A DNA stretch of 64,000 nucleotides from Serilophus lunatus (taxonomy: Eukaryota > Chordata > Aves > Passeriformes > Eurylaimidae): NCBI GenBank assembly GCA_013399895.1, contig VXBA01001826.1:1227622-1291621 (forward strand), read 5' to 3'. This document shows positions 25,186 to 38,600 of the stretch, one piece after another. The notes below the pieces were generated by a model. The model did no database searches. It was not told where the DNA came from and saw nothing but the letters and a program-made list of their open reading frames with translations. The translations under genes and the position numbers were made by a program. Position 1 is the first letter of the stretch, and the number at the start of each line of letters is the position of its first letter.

Positions 25186-28100
25186 CTGCCAAAGGTAAAA
25201 AAAAAATAAAATTAAATCAACAGGTCAAGATAGCAGAGACCAAAGAGTTTTAAAGGAACCAGTGGACTGTTAAATTTTTAATACATCATGGCAAACAACC
25301 TCGTAAATGCCAAAAGTTGCAGGATTGCCAACATAATTTCCATTTGAAAAGAGTTAGGGATGACTCTGGAGCACTGTGGACCAGCTAGCCTAGCCTTAGT
25401 AACTGACAAAATAAGAAAAGATTTATTCATGAACTATCAATAAAGAATTGCAGACTAGAATTACCATTGTGATGTTTCATGGAAAATTGGTTTAAACAAA
25501 CCACACTTATCTTTTTTTGGCCGGATTACAAGACTGATTGATAGAGGCAGCTGTGATAATAAAGTGGACTTGGAGTTCTCCAAGACTTCTGACTCAGCTG
25601 TACCTAAATTCTTACTTAAAGCCCCATATTCTAGTCACCAAATGGATTAAATAAGTGGTTCACTGATTGGGCTCAAACTGCAGTTGGTAACGGAGAGCAA
25701 TCAGGGAGTACCAAGAACAAGTCTCAGTCCGTCCCTGTTCAGAATTCTGTAAAAGATCAAGGTAGTCATGAAACTCATGGTCAATAAAATTAACAGACGA
25801 CAAAGACTGGAGCTGCAAAAAGTTCTGGTTTTTTGTAGACTGATATCAGTAGTTGCAAGACTGTTACTAAAGCATGAGTTATTCAGGGCCAAACACTTCT
25901 TAATAACATGATTTCTCATATAGCCTCACCTCCCATGCAGACCTTCAGCCTACACCCAGATATTCCTGAAATTAAATCTTGCATCTCTTGGTTCTGGGCT
26001 GTGAGTCTCTCTCCAGCCAGGGCAGAACTGCTGGCAGTTTCCAGTACCACTCCCAGAAAACGAGGGCAAAATGACTTCACACCTGAGAAGAATCCCAGGA
26101 GACCATCCAAAGCTTTGAAATATCCTGCTTTTGAGAATTAATGCATTCACTGCTTGCTTTTTGAATGTATGCCCATACAATCCTGTGTGCCTTCCCACAA
26201 TCCTTGGACTGCATTGTTAATTAGCAAGATGGAAGTAATGCAAAATGAGATTTTCTGACAGTCTCTGAAATGTTAATATTTAGTTCAGATCCACATCTCA
26301 AGGTGAATGAACTGTCAGCAAGGTTGAAAGCAGCACGTTCAGTAATAGACAAAGCGGGATGTAAACAAGTTACTAAAAACTGAAAAACGGGTCGTTGGAT
26401 TCTACTTCAAGTTGCCAATTTAGCTTTTTGCACAACACTTTCCCTGTTCAACCAAGCCAAGCTGAGTGTCCCAAGTCTCCGCAGGAGGGAGGTTCCAGTC
26501 TGGTTGGTATGTCCTGCCAGGCCCTTCATTTAAACATTCTCTGATTCAATGCAGACAGGAATTAAATACAGCTGGTCTTCTGGTGAGTCTTAGACTCATA
26601 AATGAATGTTTAAATGACCTAATAGAGGACCATATTTAAGACATACCAGGTTAGGTGTCCCTATGGCTTTGTGGAGCAGCACACAGACACCAGCCCCTGG
26701 CAACAAGGCAGTTCAGAGAAGAGTGTGCTGACTCTGCTTTTGTACTTCTTCTCCTCCTCTAAAAAGGTCTGAGATACATCTTGGTTACAGTTTGCAATAG
26801 TAAAATATAAACTTTTTTATTACAATTTACTGAGCACAAGACCAGGAATCTACTTTCCTTGGCCTATTAAAAAAATAGCTTATATGTTATGCCACTGGAG
26901 CTTTTTGTGATAATTTCCGAATATAGCTTAGTATTTCCAAAATTCACTTTCTAGAGGGAAATATCAGAGTGAAAGTATAATTACTTTCCTTTTACACAAA
27001 TTTCCTTGCTACTGTTGCTACAACACTTGAAGGACATAAAATTGCCCAACATCAGAGCTGTTTTAGACATAACTGACTAAATTTCCCTGGATTTTATTGT
27101 AAGAAAGAAACACTGTTCTTCTGCTCTATTCACTCACAACTCTTCACATCACTGCTGTAAACAGGTTTTGGCCTTGTATTCCCACAGGAGAAGAAATCAA
27201 TGGCATCCGCACCAGCAGAGTCTGCAGTCACAAGTTACTAGTGTGCCCACTCTGACCACGGGGCTCACATTGGGAGCTGCCCTTATCCCAGTTACCCCAG
27301 GGGCATTATCTGTACTTGCCAGGTTTGTGTCACAGGGCTTGGACCAAACATTCAGCCAGCTTCCTCTTCCTCAAGATCAAATCCTTCCAGGTATTAGCTT
27401 CACTTTCAGTCAAAATTAGAAGTAGTCTTGAGGAGCACTGGAAGGAAACAATGGGATGCTGGAGAGCTGGGATGAGTCAACATGTTGTGCTCAAGGCCTG
27501 GGTAGGGAATGCTCTGCTATGGAAAGAGCTTCCAGGGTCAGGCTCAGCTGGTGTCAGAAGCAGAGGGGAGTTGTCAATGGAAGTGCCTTGCAGATACAGG
27601 TCTGAAGGTGATAACTGTCAAGGAAAGCCCAGTCAGACTTTCGATTTGCATGTGTTGATTTACCTTGGACAGAGCAGCAATAAATAAGAAGCAGGTAAGT
27701 TCATCTGTTTGCTGCATATGGAAAGCATTTATACTTTATATCGAGCAATTACTAGAAATAAATATAATCTGCTGAGGGCCCTCTCTGACAGCATCCTGCC
27801 TTTCCTCCTAATACCTGTGTGCTGACAGCTTTTATAGCTGATCCTAAAGTCTACGTAGATAAGGTAACATCTGCTGGAACACTGTGCTCCATCCTTTTTG
27901 AGCAGACTATTTAGTTTGCTAACATACTGCTAGGGGTTCCATCAGCATTTCTTCCATTGTGGGAAGGGTTATTTGGTTGGGTTTGTGTGAGGTTTCTCTA
28001 GTGCAAAGGCAAAATTGCAAGAGTCAGTTTGCAGTACCACAGCTCCTCGTTCAAAGCTTTACATGGCATCATCTTAGCCAAACATAGCCCATTTTCCAAA

Positions 28101-31100
28101 ACGTGTTTACCCCTGACTGATGCAGCTTTGGGTTTCCTTGTGCCTACATTCCTATGAAGAAGAGGGCAGGTAGGTCAGATGACTTCAAGGAGAAGGAACT
28201 GCTGAAACCGTCACTAAGGTCCCCATAAATATTCCCCATGGACCTCATTACACATTTGAGCAAACATTACCTTCACTCTCACAGCTAAATTTCCTGTTTG
28301 CTTGGCTGATCAATTCCTCATCAAATTTTAATGTGGGGTCCAGGCCGTCTGTGGCGTTTTAATTAGCCCTAAGATTGCACAGCGTTCGAGGCAAAGCTAA
28401 GAACCATGGAAGTCGCCTCTGCCTGGATGGAAAGGTGGAAGGGGGTTGGGGAAGAGCTGAAAATGAAGAGACCGAGAACTGTTTAGCTGCTGTTACTAGG
28501 TTAAGCCTGCTCTCTAGTGGTCACATCACACAGCAAACACGGCATGGAAAAAGCCTATGAAAAACAGTATCTTAAACCGTGGCTGAATTCCTCTCCATTA
28601 AATGCAAGAAAAAAGTATGCACTATATATCACTGTTACCCCTGCTGCTGCAACTTCCAGCGTTGCTTTCCCTGTAAAGAGCATTTTTTTCTTCCCCTCGC
28701 TCTAGAATTTTGTATATTTTTATTGATGCTCTCAGTTCTGGCATGAGAGAAACTAGTGCAATAAACTGCAGCTATTTGTAACCAAACACACTTTGCTCCA
28801 ATCCCCACGGACAGTTTTCCATGATGGAAAAAATCTCTACACCCTCGTGTCCAGAACCATGAGCCACAGATGGCCACCAGTGATCCAAGGAGCAGACCAG
28901 GAGCATTTTTGCCTGGTGTTGGCTGCTGGAAGACTGTGAAATTCTCTGCATTTTGCTCTTATTTCATGTAAAGCTTTTCATTTAGCTGAGTTTAACCTGC
29001 ACCATACTCTTTGGCAAGTCACATCATTTTGAATTGAAATACAAGCAGGATAAAGAAACAAAGTGTCCTGCTTTACTGTGCTCACCCTCTTAATGAGAGC
29101 AAGATATTAGCAAAGAAACACTGAAATGCAAGTCCTATATCAGAGGTCTTTTGATCAAGCAGCACTGCTGTGTTTCACAACCTCCTGAGAAGAACCTGTA
29201 CCTGCTCCCAAAGAACATATGTATATTGCACCAGAGTTGTGCAAGAGCAGAGCAGTTTTCCCCACAGAACAATTAATGGTTTTATGGACAGATGCTGCTG
29301 CATGGCACTAATCTGCTTCATCCCAAACCCAGGTACTCAGGCACTGCCAGTCTCAAGTTTGGGTAGGTTGATACAAAGAGTATTCTCTACACAAATTCTA
29401 CCAAAATCCATCTGCTTTTGATCCAGGCTGGAAAAGTTCAAGTTACATAAAAATTCGTACAGATTTATTGAAAGGGTTAGTTAGGGTTGGGGGGGAGGAG
29501 GGAGAAAAAAAAGAAGGCTGAAAAGGATTGAAAATTAAACAAATTCCTTATTTCTTTGCAGCTTGGGGATGGTTATTTTAAGTATCAGTCTGCACACTGC
29601 AACAGCAATGGATGTATTTAAAACAGCAGCTCATTTCACATAAACAGTAAATTAACCCCTACTCACAAATTCTTTGAGACCTTGGGAATAATACAAGCAT
29701 CTGCAAATGCACCTATTTGCCACAAACAGAGAGATTGTAGCAAATAAAGCTGCTGCTGCAAGAAATAGCCAGTCAGTATCATTTACAGAACAGATACCAG
29801 AGTGACCCAGCAAGCGTATGTTTTCAGACTCAAACTATAGATTTTAGTTGCATATATCCATTAATAAATGGCAAGATGATCAGCTTCAGCCTGACAGGCA
29901 GAAGATTTGCACTAATACATGGAAAAGAGCAGAATAAATACTTAACCCGAGTCTAACCTCCCTGCTTGAAACCTAGATGCACTTAATTTAACAAGTACAA
30001 ATTAATTAGTATTATTAAAATAGCACTTAGCACCAAGAACAGGCAGACTGATAGTATTTAAAAAACACATTAGCTGGTCATCATAATCACCACATCTTAA
30101 CGAGGCCTGGATGAGCTTTTTGCTTTCACTAGGAACTACATGTTAAAAAACACAGCTCTTTTTCCAGGTAGTCTAAACACAGATTTTGATCCTATACTTT
30201 AGCATAAAACCTGCTCAGTTTGGAAAAAAAACAGAATCAGGACAAACACCACTTTATATACAGTTAGAAAGAGACTGGAAAGAAACATTCTTAAGCAGAA
30301 TTCGTTTACCAAAAAAATAGGTATTTTTATAAGCCAATACAACAGGAAGGGTTTTCTGACTAATTTCTAGTTCTTTGCAATATTTCTGAGGCCTTTATTG
30401 TTACAGATTAGGTCAGGCAGTAGCAGTACCTTTGCCTTGTTTCTCTTCCAGCTTTCAGATAACATTCATCTGTATTTATTTGGATTTTCCTTGCAAATAA
30501 AAAGCAAGTATCCTCAGGCTTTAGTCACTTTGTTTAAAACCAAAAAACCAACAGTATCCACATGCAGTAAGACAACACAACTGTATCAGCTCCCAGACTC
30601 ACAAGTAACCAAAGAAGAAAAATTCCATCAAATCCACTAAAAAACTTTTATCCTCACATCAACATGTCTTTCATCTCAAAACATTCTACAAGCCAGACCA
30701 CATCTCAAAAACTTTCCAAACCTACACATTGCAGGGAAAGGCATTCCTCCCCCACAACCCTCAGAGAGGAGGATTTGGCCCTTTATTTGCTGCTTGGGCC
30801 ACACCCCAAATGCCACCACAGCTGCTGTACATCAGCACTAAGCAGCAGTAAGGCGAGGAGGTTCAAATACAGACGCCCACCAACACCAGAAAGGCAAGTT
30901 TGAGGGTTTTTACTTGATGGATATGGAGCAATACCTCTTTCCTAGCAGATAATCCTGTGGGATGCTAATGGCTTTAGTCCTGTGCCTTTTGCCAGCTATG
31001 GGATCAGATATCACAGATATCAGAGTTTTTAATAGTGATAAATGCACTACAGCCAGCATTAGCTGCCACTCTGCTCTATCACTCCTTCCTCCAGCTCAGA

Positions 31101-31821
31101 CCTTGGTGCTGACAGAACATCCAAGATAAGGTTTGGCCCCACAAACACAGAGCCACCGTCACAGTGCAGGAGGTGCCATTTACAGGAGGCAGCTTTCATT
31201 TCCAAAGGGTTGCCACTGTCAAGAGCTCTCCCCAAATCAATGTTATCAATCCCACTTGTAATTTTACAAACTTCAAAGGGTTAAGGCAAGCAAGCGCATT
31301 TATTGACTGGTGCTTCTTGGTGGGTTCAGTAAAGCATGACTGATTAGAGCCCAGTTCTAAGGAGGCCAGCTTTGTGAGGCTGGAATAAATGGGAGTCTGT
31401 CAATAACTCGGATCCAGGCATATTGACATAGTTTACAGCCTCAATAGGCAATTAACACTTTACAGTGGATATTACCCAGTGGCCTCCCCATGTTTTACTG
31501 CACATTTTCTGCCGTCAGCTGCAATATTGAAGGTTTGGAATAAAAATTATATTGGACAGACAGCACCTTTGTTCAGCTGCAGAGATTTTTTTTTAACATC
31601 TGGGAGAGATCACAGTTTCATTCCTCTTTATTCACATTCTCACACCCCTTGTCTCACTTTCTCTGTCATTTACAGTTCCTAGCCTGCATTGGTGAACTCA
31701 AGAAACTCACTTAACTGAGTAATTAAATCTGTTACATGCCAAAACTCTCTAGGGAAACCCCGAAAGAGTGACAACTCCAGCCTTTTCTCCTGCCATGGGA
31801 GAGGCTGAGTAAGTTCACAAA

Positions 31822-31872
31822 CCTCCTTGGCAGGCCTCCTCCTCCAAAAAAACATTTGCCTCCTTGGCAGGC
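31822..31872. repeat. 14-bp direct repeat, 37-bp period
   Basis: cctccttggcaggc occurs at 31822-31835 and at 31859-31872, separated by 23 bp of C- and A-rich sequence. The second copy is also flanked by atttg and aaatt, making an imperfect palindrome. Confidence 0.85.
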
Positions 31873-32176
31873 AAATTATACTGACAAATAAGTGAAATTC
31901 ATCCAGAAGCATTTAAAGCAGAAATAGCAAAAAAAAAAAAAATTCACAATCATCTCTCATAGTAGCCAGGTCCAAAACTGGAGCCCAATTTGATCAAGAC
32001 AGAACTGTAACACTCCCTCTCCTAACTGCACATTCACAGAAAAAGTGAGACAAAAACCCCACAGGAATGTGTATTTTTACTTGTTTTCCAATTTATTTAG
32101 CTATGGTAAGATACACTGGCTTAAAATTTTAACACTACTATAGTTGTTTAGCTCTGTTCTTTCGCACCAGCAGCGG

Positions 32177-32672
32177 CATAGAACTGTTTAGGTTGGGAAA
32201 GAGCTACAAGATTATTGAGTCCAACCATTCCCCCAGCACTGCTAAGCCCACAGCTAAACAACATCCCTAAGCACCACATCCACATATCTTTTAAATCCCT
32301 CCAAGGATAGTGACTCCACCACTGCCCTGGGCAGCCTGTTCCAATGCCTGACCACCTTTCCAGTGAAGAAATTTTTTCTAATATCCAATCTAAACCTCCC
32401 ATGGTGCAACTTAAGGCTGTCAACTGGGAGAAGAGCCCGACCCCCACCTGGTCACACCCTCCTTTTAGGCAGTTGTAAAGAACAAGAATGTCCCTCCCAG
32501 CCTTCTTTTCTCCAGGCTAAGTCCCCCTAGTTCCCTCAGTCACTCTAGACCATTTCCCAGTTTCACTGCCCCTCCATTGCCTTTCTCTGGACACGCTCCA
32601 GCACCTCGATATCTTTCTTGTCATGAGGAGCCCAAAACTCAACACAGGATTTGAGGTCCCCCTATGCCCTGG
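32177..32672 (-). mobile_element. CR1 LINE, 3'-truncated-type copy, about 500 bp
   Basis: The plus strand reads as antisense CR1. It has tttaggttgggaaagagc then gagtccaaccattccccc, the diagnostic ctgggcagcctgttccaatg (32327-32346), cagtgaagaaattttttcta, tctaatatccaatctaaacc and ctctggacacgctccagcac. The 3' end of the element therefore lies at about 32177 and the 5' truncation at about 32672. The copy has many substitutions and its open frames on the minus strand are not intact protein. CR1 is the dominant avian LINE, and such 5'-truncated copies are usual. No target-site duplication is evident. Confidence 0.95.
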
Positions 32673-35600
32673 CTGATACAAAGTCCTGAAAAGCAACCAG
32701 GAATCACAGCCCAAACTGGCACCAAGACTCACCCCATCAGGGTCCACCACAGTGCTGGACAGAGCACCCTAACCCAAGCAGTCTACAATGTTTTTTGTTC
32801 CAGTGCTAAAGAACTCTTTATATTTGCAAGCAGCAAAGCAGATGTCACTTACCCCAGAACAAAACATTTGAGAGAAAGTCTCAGCAGCCCCTGCAGCCTC
32901 TTCACAGCCAGGAAAGGGGCCTGGGGAGAAAAGGGCACTTTGTAATCTGGCTTGAGGTGCAACTCGTTCTCTCATTCTGAGGGAAAGGTGCAGACCATCA
33001 GGAGTAGGTCCTGCACCTAATCCCAATGAGGTGATCAGCAGGAGGGGGCAAGAAAGGGGGTGGGTGGGTGCCTGGAGTCAGGGAGTAGTTCAGAATAGGC
33101 AACACCAGCTGCAACTTGTTTGGCTGCTTGGCCACCCATTGGGATGGAGGTGGGGTGCTGTCCAACCTGAACTCTTTTTGCTTTAAACATAAACCCAGCC
33201 CTGGAGGCTGCTGTGGCCTGGCTGCCTTGTGTTGTCAGAGCCCTACCTGCCCTCATGCAGGCGTGCTGCTCCCAGAGGGGTGGCAGCATTCCATAAGGCT
33301 CACTCATGGAGTGGTCATGGTGGAGGTTGTTCTTTAAGGCTACATGAAGTTACAGGCTCTGAAAGAAACAAAATGTGTCATCACTGATTTATACAAAGGC
33401 TCAAGTGAAATTACACCAAGATGTAACAAAAGCCATACAATTCCCACAGGCACCATTTTCAGCAAGAAAAGGAAATAATTTTCTCTATCTGTGTCTTGCA
33501 GAGGTTTCTCTGTCTTGCCTTTGTCTTTTAAAGTAGGAAAACTCTGTAGATCACAGATTACATGGTTGTGAGAGGTGATAGGGAATTGATCTTCATTTAT
33601 CCTGTATCCAGTAGCAAAAGACACCAGTGGAATTTCCCAAGAACAGACAAGAAACAAACCTAATCCACAATGACAAATATTTCATTTACCTGAAAATTAT
33701 GGAAGATCAGTAGACTATTTTAAAATAAGTATTTTCGCCTCATTTTTCCAAATAATGAAATATCATCTTGACTGTAACTTGTTTCAGAAGGGCTGAATTT
33801 ATCAAGTAATTGAAATTGATATAGTGTATTTATGTGCATCAGATAGATTGGCAAATGGATTTGCCATCAACAGCTTTTTTGCCTTCAGCAATTATTTTAG
33901 ACTGGAGAATTTAGACTGGTTTAATGGAAATCTTGGACAATAATTGCAGACAAAGTCACCAGGTTTAAGAGGAGGAGCAATACAATTTTGAAAGATGAAA
34001 TAGATAAATAAGCAGAGTCTCAAAGATGAAACCATTTATTTCTATCCGTTAATTCTAAAAGTTCAGTAGAAAGAGCATTCCTGGCAGACCGTTGGGAGAG
34101 ATCTTGCTGTGAGCTTGCTAAAGGAAATGAAGAACAAACAGGTTCCTGAGCTGCTACTTGAAGGAAACCATCACTTCAAACTCCTTGTCTTTAATTACTT
34201 TCAAAAGTGAAATACATACGTAGGAACAATGTGAGCCATATGCAAATGACATTCTTTTTCCCAAGCAGGCACCATGCTGGAAGTCTCCTGGACTTGAAAT
34301 TGCAGAAGCATCAAGAGGCAAAGGACTTGTCAGGAAATGAGACACCATTCAGCCAAAGTGTGGACAGGCAGCCCTGACCTTAAAGAGTCATGGTAGTTAC
34401 CACATCTACTAAAGGGAAAAAGAAAAAAAAATCCAAACACAAACAAAATCCCCTAAAGTTGCTGTGTTCACTGATGTTATTTGTTCTGTGGTCCCTCTTT
34501 CTGGAAGCAGGTGATGTCCCCAGCCTGTTTTGCAGAGGCAGCTCAGTTTGGCAGCCTGAGCCATGACCCTCGTGTGGTATTCCGCCAGGCAAGGACATCT
34601 GGCAGCTCTTCTGATCTGAAGTCCTGTGGTTTCCTTTGTGATGTGGCAAAGCACATGGCCCCCAGTACATCTGTATAATTAATGTAAGGGGAAAATATGA
34701 GCAACAACAGAAAAAGGAAAAAAAAAAAAGAGCACTCGAAGAACAGAAGCTGTTCAGGGTCAGCAGAAGGTCTGATAGAAAAAAGATGCAGCAGAGTCTT
34801 GGGATGGGTTTCCCTCCAAACATTGGGATATTTAGGAAATGAGGAGTGCTCTGATTGCACTCTGTGCCACTGAACAAGTTCTTCATTTCTCAAAACATCT
34901 GTTTTACCAGTTTCTGCTATTTTTCAAGCCCTGCAGGGCAGGGAACTCCTGTATTTACACATGAGGTATCCGTTGGACCCAATAGCAGTATAGAAACAGG
35001 AACAAAAGCATCATCTGCCTATTGCAACCAGGAGTTGCCATGTCTGCAATGCTTTTTTAACCCTATTTGTTGTGTTTTGCCACACTGGTTTTTGGTGTTT
35101 TTTAGGATTTGACTGAGGTAAGTGGCAGGCTGCAATTATGGGGATGAATGTCCTGTAAAGGACAGCAAAAAGTTCAGCAGCAGGAAGGACTGTGGCTCTT
35201 GAAAAGTTGAACTTGCCCAGCTCTTGGCCATGTGAAGCATCAAAAGCAAAACTGCAGTGACACAGAGCAAAGAGCAGCCAGGCTGAGGGGAGATCCCAGG
35301 AGGCAGCAGTGATATCAGGGAACAGGGACTCCCAAAGTCAGCAGGTCATTTCTGAGCCCTGTTCCACACAAATCTTGTTTTGTTTTTTGTTTTTTTTTTT
35401 AAAGAGTGTGATTGCAAAGAGAAGTAGAGAAACAAAAATAATTTTTCTCTTAAAGGAGAAAGGGAAATCCTGAAATTCAAAGGAAACTTCTCATGTGATT
35501 TATAATATTTATGAAAGTCTGTTATCAGGGAAGTGTTGTATTAATTTCTTCCTCCTATACACACCGAAGGTCATAAGTAGAGGATGAATTTTCACATCTT

Positions 35601-38600
35601 ATATCATAAACACTCTCAGAACTCCCTTGTGCCGACCCCCTTCGTGGGGATTTCATTTGTGTTTGTAAAACTCTGACTGTCATTCTTTTTTGCATTGAGG
35701 GATTCTTAACATGTTACCAAGTATTTTTTGGTAAGCCTTTATTTCAGGATTTCAATTATTATGAATTCATTTTATACTGAAAGCAATAACCCCACTTGTA
35801 ATATATTCTTCTTGTATTAACAGGCCTCTGCAAGTGTGTCCATAGTGCTCAAGTGCAATTTAGCATTATTTAAATGAGAGTTAATGGACATTAGAAGTGC
35901 CACTTATTTTCTAAGTGATCTATTAAGAAAGGGGGAAATTGGGAAGGAAATCGGGAAAGAGAATCAGCAAGGGGTGGCATGGCCAGCCAGGAGGAGCAGA
36001 GAGCAGCGGGAATGTGGGACTCAGCAGGTCACAGGGAGCAGACAGGAGGGAGATGCAAAGGCAGCAGAGAGCTGTGTGTAACAGAGCAAGGCAGAGGCAA
36101 CATAGGCCACACATTTTGCTGCTTTAATCCTTCCCACAAGGGGAGCGAGCCTCCCAAATGCCTCACTGCAGCTCTGTTCTTCTCTCGGATGGAGGTAAGC
36201 ATGCAGCTCAACGGAGCATGTTAAAACAACTTCATAAACAACCTGAAGAGCAAATAACTTAAAGCATTTTACTTTTGAAAATCGACTTTCATCAGTTAAA
36301 GGCAATTAGTTCTGGGAGATGATGATGAAGCTGTGAAGGTTGCTACAAGTGGCAGCAGTGAAACTCCTGACACAGATATGGTGCAGATTGCACAAGCAAA
36401 TAACACTTCCCATGTTTCAGAAATCACATTGTCAACAATGTTTCCAGGCCCTGAAATTAGCTGAAGTAATCAAGAGCAGTTGGCAGTAGGCAGAAGGCAG
36501 TTTCTTGGGATTGCTTTTTTTTTTCACTGTTAAGACTCTTTAGTTGTAGCTTAAACCCCCCCCCACCTGTAACAGCTTTTGAGTGAGTTTCCTTCTCTCG
36601 GTGGCTGAGGGGAACCTCCAAAAATCGATGCAAAAATCAAGGCCCCTGAGCCTTCTGAAACACATTCCCATCACCTTCTCAGCCTTGGAGAGAATCATAG
36701 CCCAGCAGTCATGAACTCAGCCCAGGACAGGTCCTGCCTTATGGTGTTCCTGCCAGAAATACAGAAATTTTAAAACAATAAGAAAATACTGAAATTGTCA
36801 GGATTTTTCCCCAAAACATGTCTTGCTGTCTTCCATTTTCTCAGCTCTTTGTTGGGCTATGGGTAGATGAGAAATTAGGTGTTTCATTTCTCCCTGAAAT
36901 GGGCTCATTCTGACTTAAGTGACCTCTCTCAGAAGTGAGTCCTAGTTGGTTGTGACATGCCAAAAAAGCAAACACTCCTGCAAAAATCCCTGAGACATTG
37001 ATTCCTTGAGGTCATCTCATCTATTGCCCACAGTCATGTTACTAGGCACAAAACCTCCAGTTATCCCTTTACCCCAAAAAGTAGCCTTTGGAGGATTTCC
37101 CTCTGCACTGCTCATTTCTGTGGGAGCTTTCACAAGCAATGCAGTCGTTTCCAGCATTTTGTTCCCATGCAGACACGATATAAGATCCATAAGCCAGGAG
37201 AGCAGCTTCCATGGGTCACTCTGGGACACAAGAGGATGAGTGTGGGACCTCAGGCTCCCTGCATGGCTGAGGACAGGCTGCCTCACCACGCGCTTCCACA
37301 GCCTCTGGAGAGCTGCTCAAAGCCAGCACATCACTTCTGCAGAAGGCAGCACAGGATGAGGCCTCCTCTGTTCCACTGTCAAGGTCAGAGGTGTCCTGAT
37401 GAACAGGAGTTTTCCTCCCTCGCTGGCCCTGCACCTGGTTTCTCCATTTGCCAATTATCAAATGAAGCAAAGCAATAAATCATGCTCACCTCAGAGGCAA
37501 GTCCCCTGCAACCACAGCATCCCAACTCAATGGCAGACGTGCATGTTCCAGAGTTAAATCACTGCATGCTCACGTGAGGGAACATTTTGTTTTCTTTCCT
37601 TCTGTTTCCCACCACATTCAGTGTTCTCATCTCTTCTGCAGTATCTTCAGATGACATCTCTGAGGGGGTTTTTTGCTTGTTTGGCTTTTTTATTTTTGCA
37701 CTCTTTAAAACCCTTGAGGAAGTACTTAAACAGGATTTTTAGATTAACTCCCGTACTCTGATTCCAAAACTCTGTTCTTCCTCCACAGAAGTGAAAAACA
37801 GAAGATAGTTTAGCAAGGCAGGCAGGTCGGTGTATAAAACCCCAGAAGAGATGGAGCCCCAGCACCAGGACTGTTAACTTGCATGATGAAATTATTGAAA
37901 CTGGTTTAATCTCCAAGGTCTTCACCTTCTGCTCACAGACCTCACTTCAGTTCACTGGTCCTGACTGTATTTGGTCAATGTTAAGTATAAGGAGAAAGGT
38001 CTTCAGCGAAAAAAAAAGAATCATCTCTAGCAATCACACACATGGTTAAGTCAATCTATGTTCTGTCTTGGGAGGGAAAAATCTTTAGCTATACAGTCAA
38101 TCTAAAATGCCAGGATGACAAAGAATAACACTTCCAAGTCAAATAAAAATTCAAGAAGTAACACTAGTTTTGGAGGAAAGCTTGATTTCCTTGTTTTTTT
38201 ATACCAGGTTTGTAGAGAGAAAACCCTTGGAGTAAAATCTCTAAACCCTGACCCTAAGCCCAACTTCTGAATAACTATGACAAAGTTGGGTTTTATTGTA
38301 TTTTTGCATTCAGAAGAGAGAATACAAAAGGTATTTTTGGCTAGTCAATAGAAGAGGTGGAGAAAGTCAGTATGAATATGCAAATATTCACAGATCATGG
38401 CAGACAAAGTCTACAAATGAAAGATCAAGCTCATGTTTCACAGCTTGAATTTGCTTTTGCATTTCGACCCTATTGACTTATGGTGAATTGCTTTCAACCT
38501 TGCCTTAGCAGCTAAGAAAGGTGAAAAAGCTTACTTTGTTGGAGTTAAAAAAAAACAACATGAAAGTGGAACTGAAGGAAGAAAAAAAGGCCAAAAAAAT

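Larger units (their letters stand above)
24603..32176. other. Non-coding stretch, no recognised gene
   Basis: Unique sequence with A-runs at 24791, 25200 and 29509. It carries one exon-like minus segment (25130-25185) and a 14-bp direct repeat at 31822-31872. A strong plus-strand donor look-alike (gcaggtaagt, about 27692) has no convincing partner acceptor. Confidence 0.5.

Noticed and set aside
32148..32750. Open frames in the CR1 region as host genes
   Set aside because: They are translations of a 5'-truncated, mutated CR1 3' region.
34380..34886. Longest open frame in the window (minus strand, 168 codons)
   Set aside because: Much of it is the complement of A-rich runs (Phe/Lys-type low complexity), it overlaps other frames on both strands, and no domain is visible. 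This length is expected once or twice by chance in 64 kb.
36305..36465. Plus-strand acidic frame (GDDDEAVKVATSG...)
   Set aside because: About 50 codons, starts just after a stop, no clear splice acceptor and no known homolog. Such frames are common by chance.
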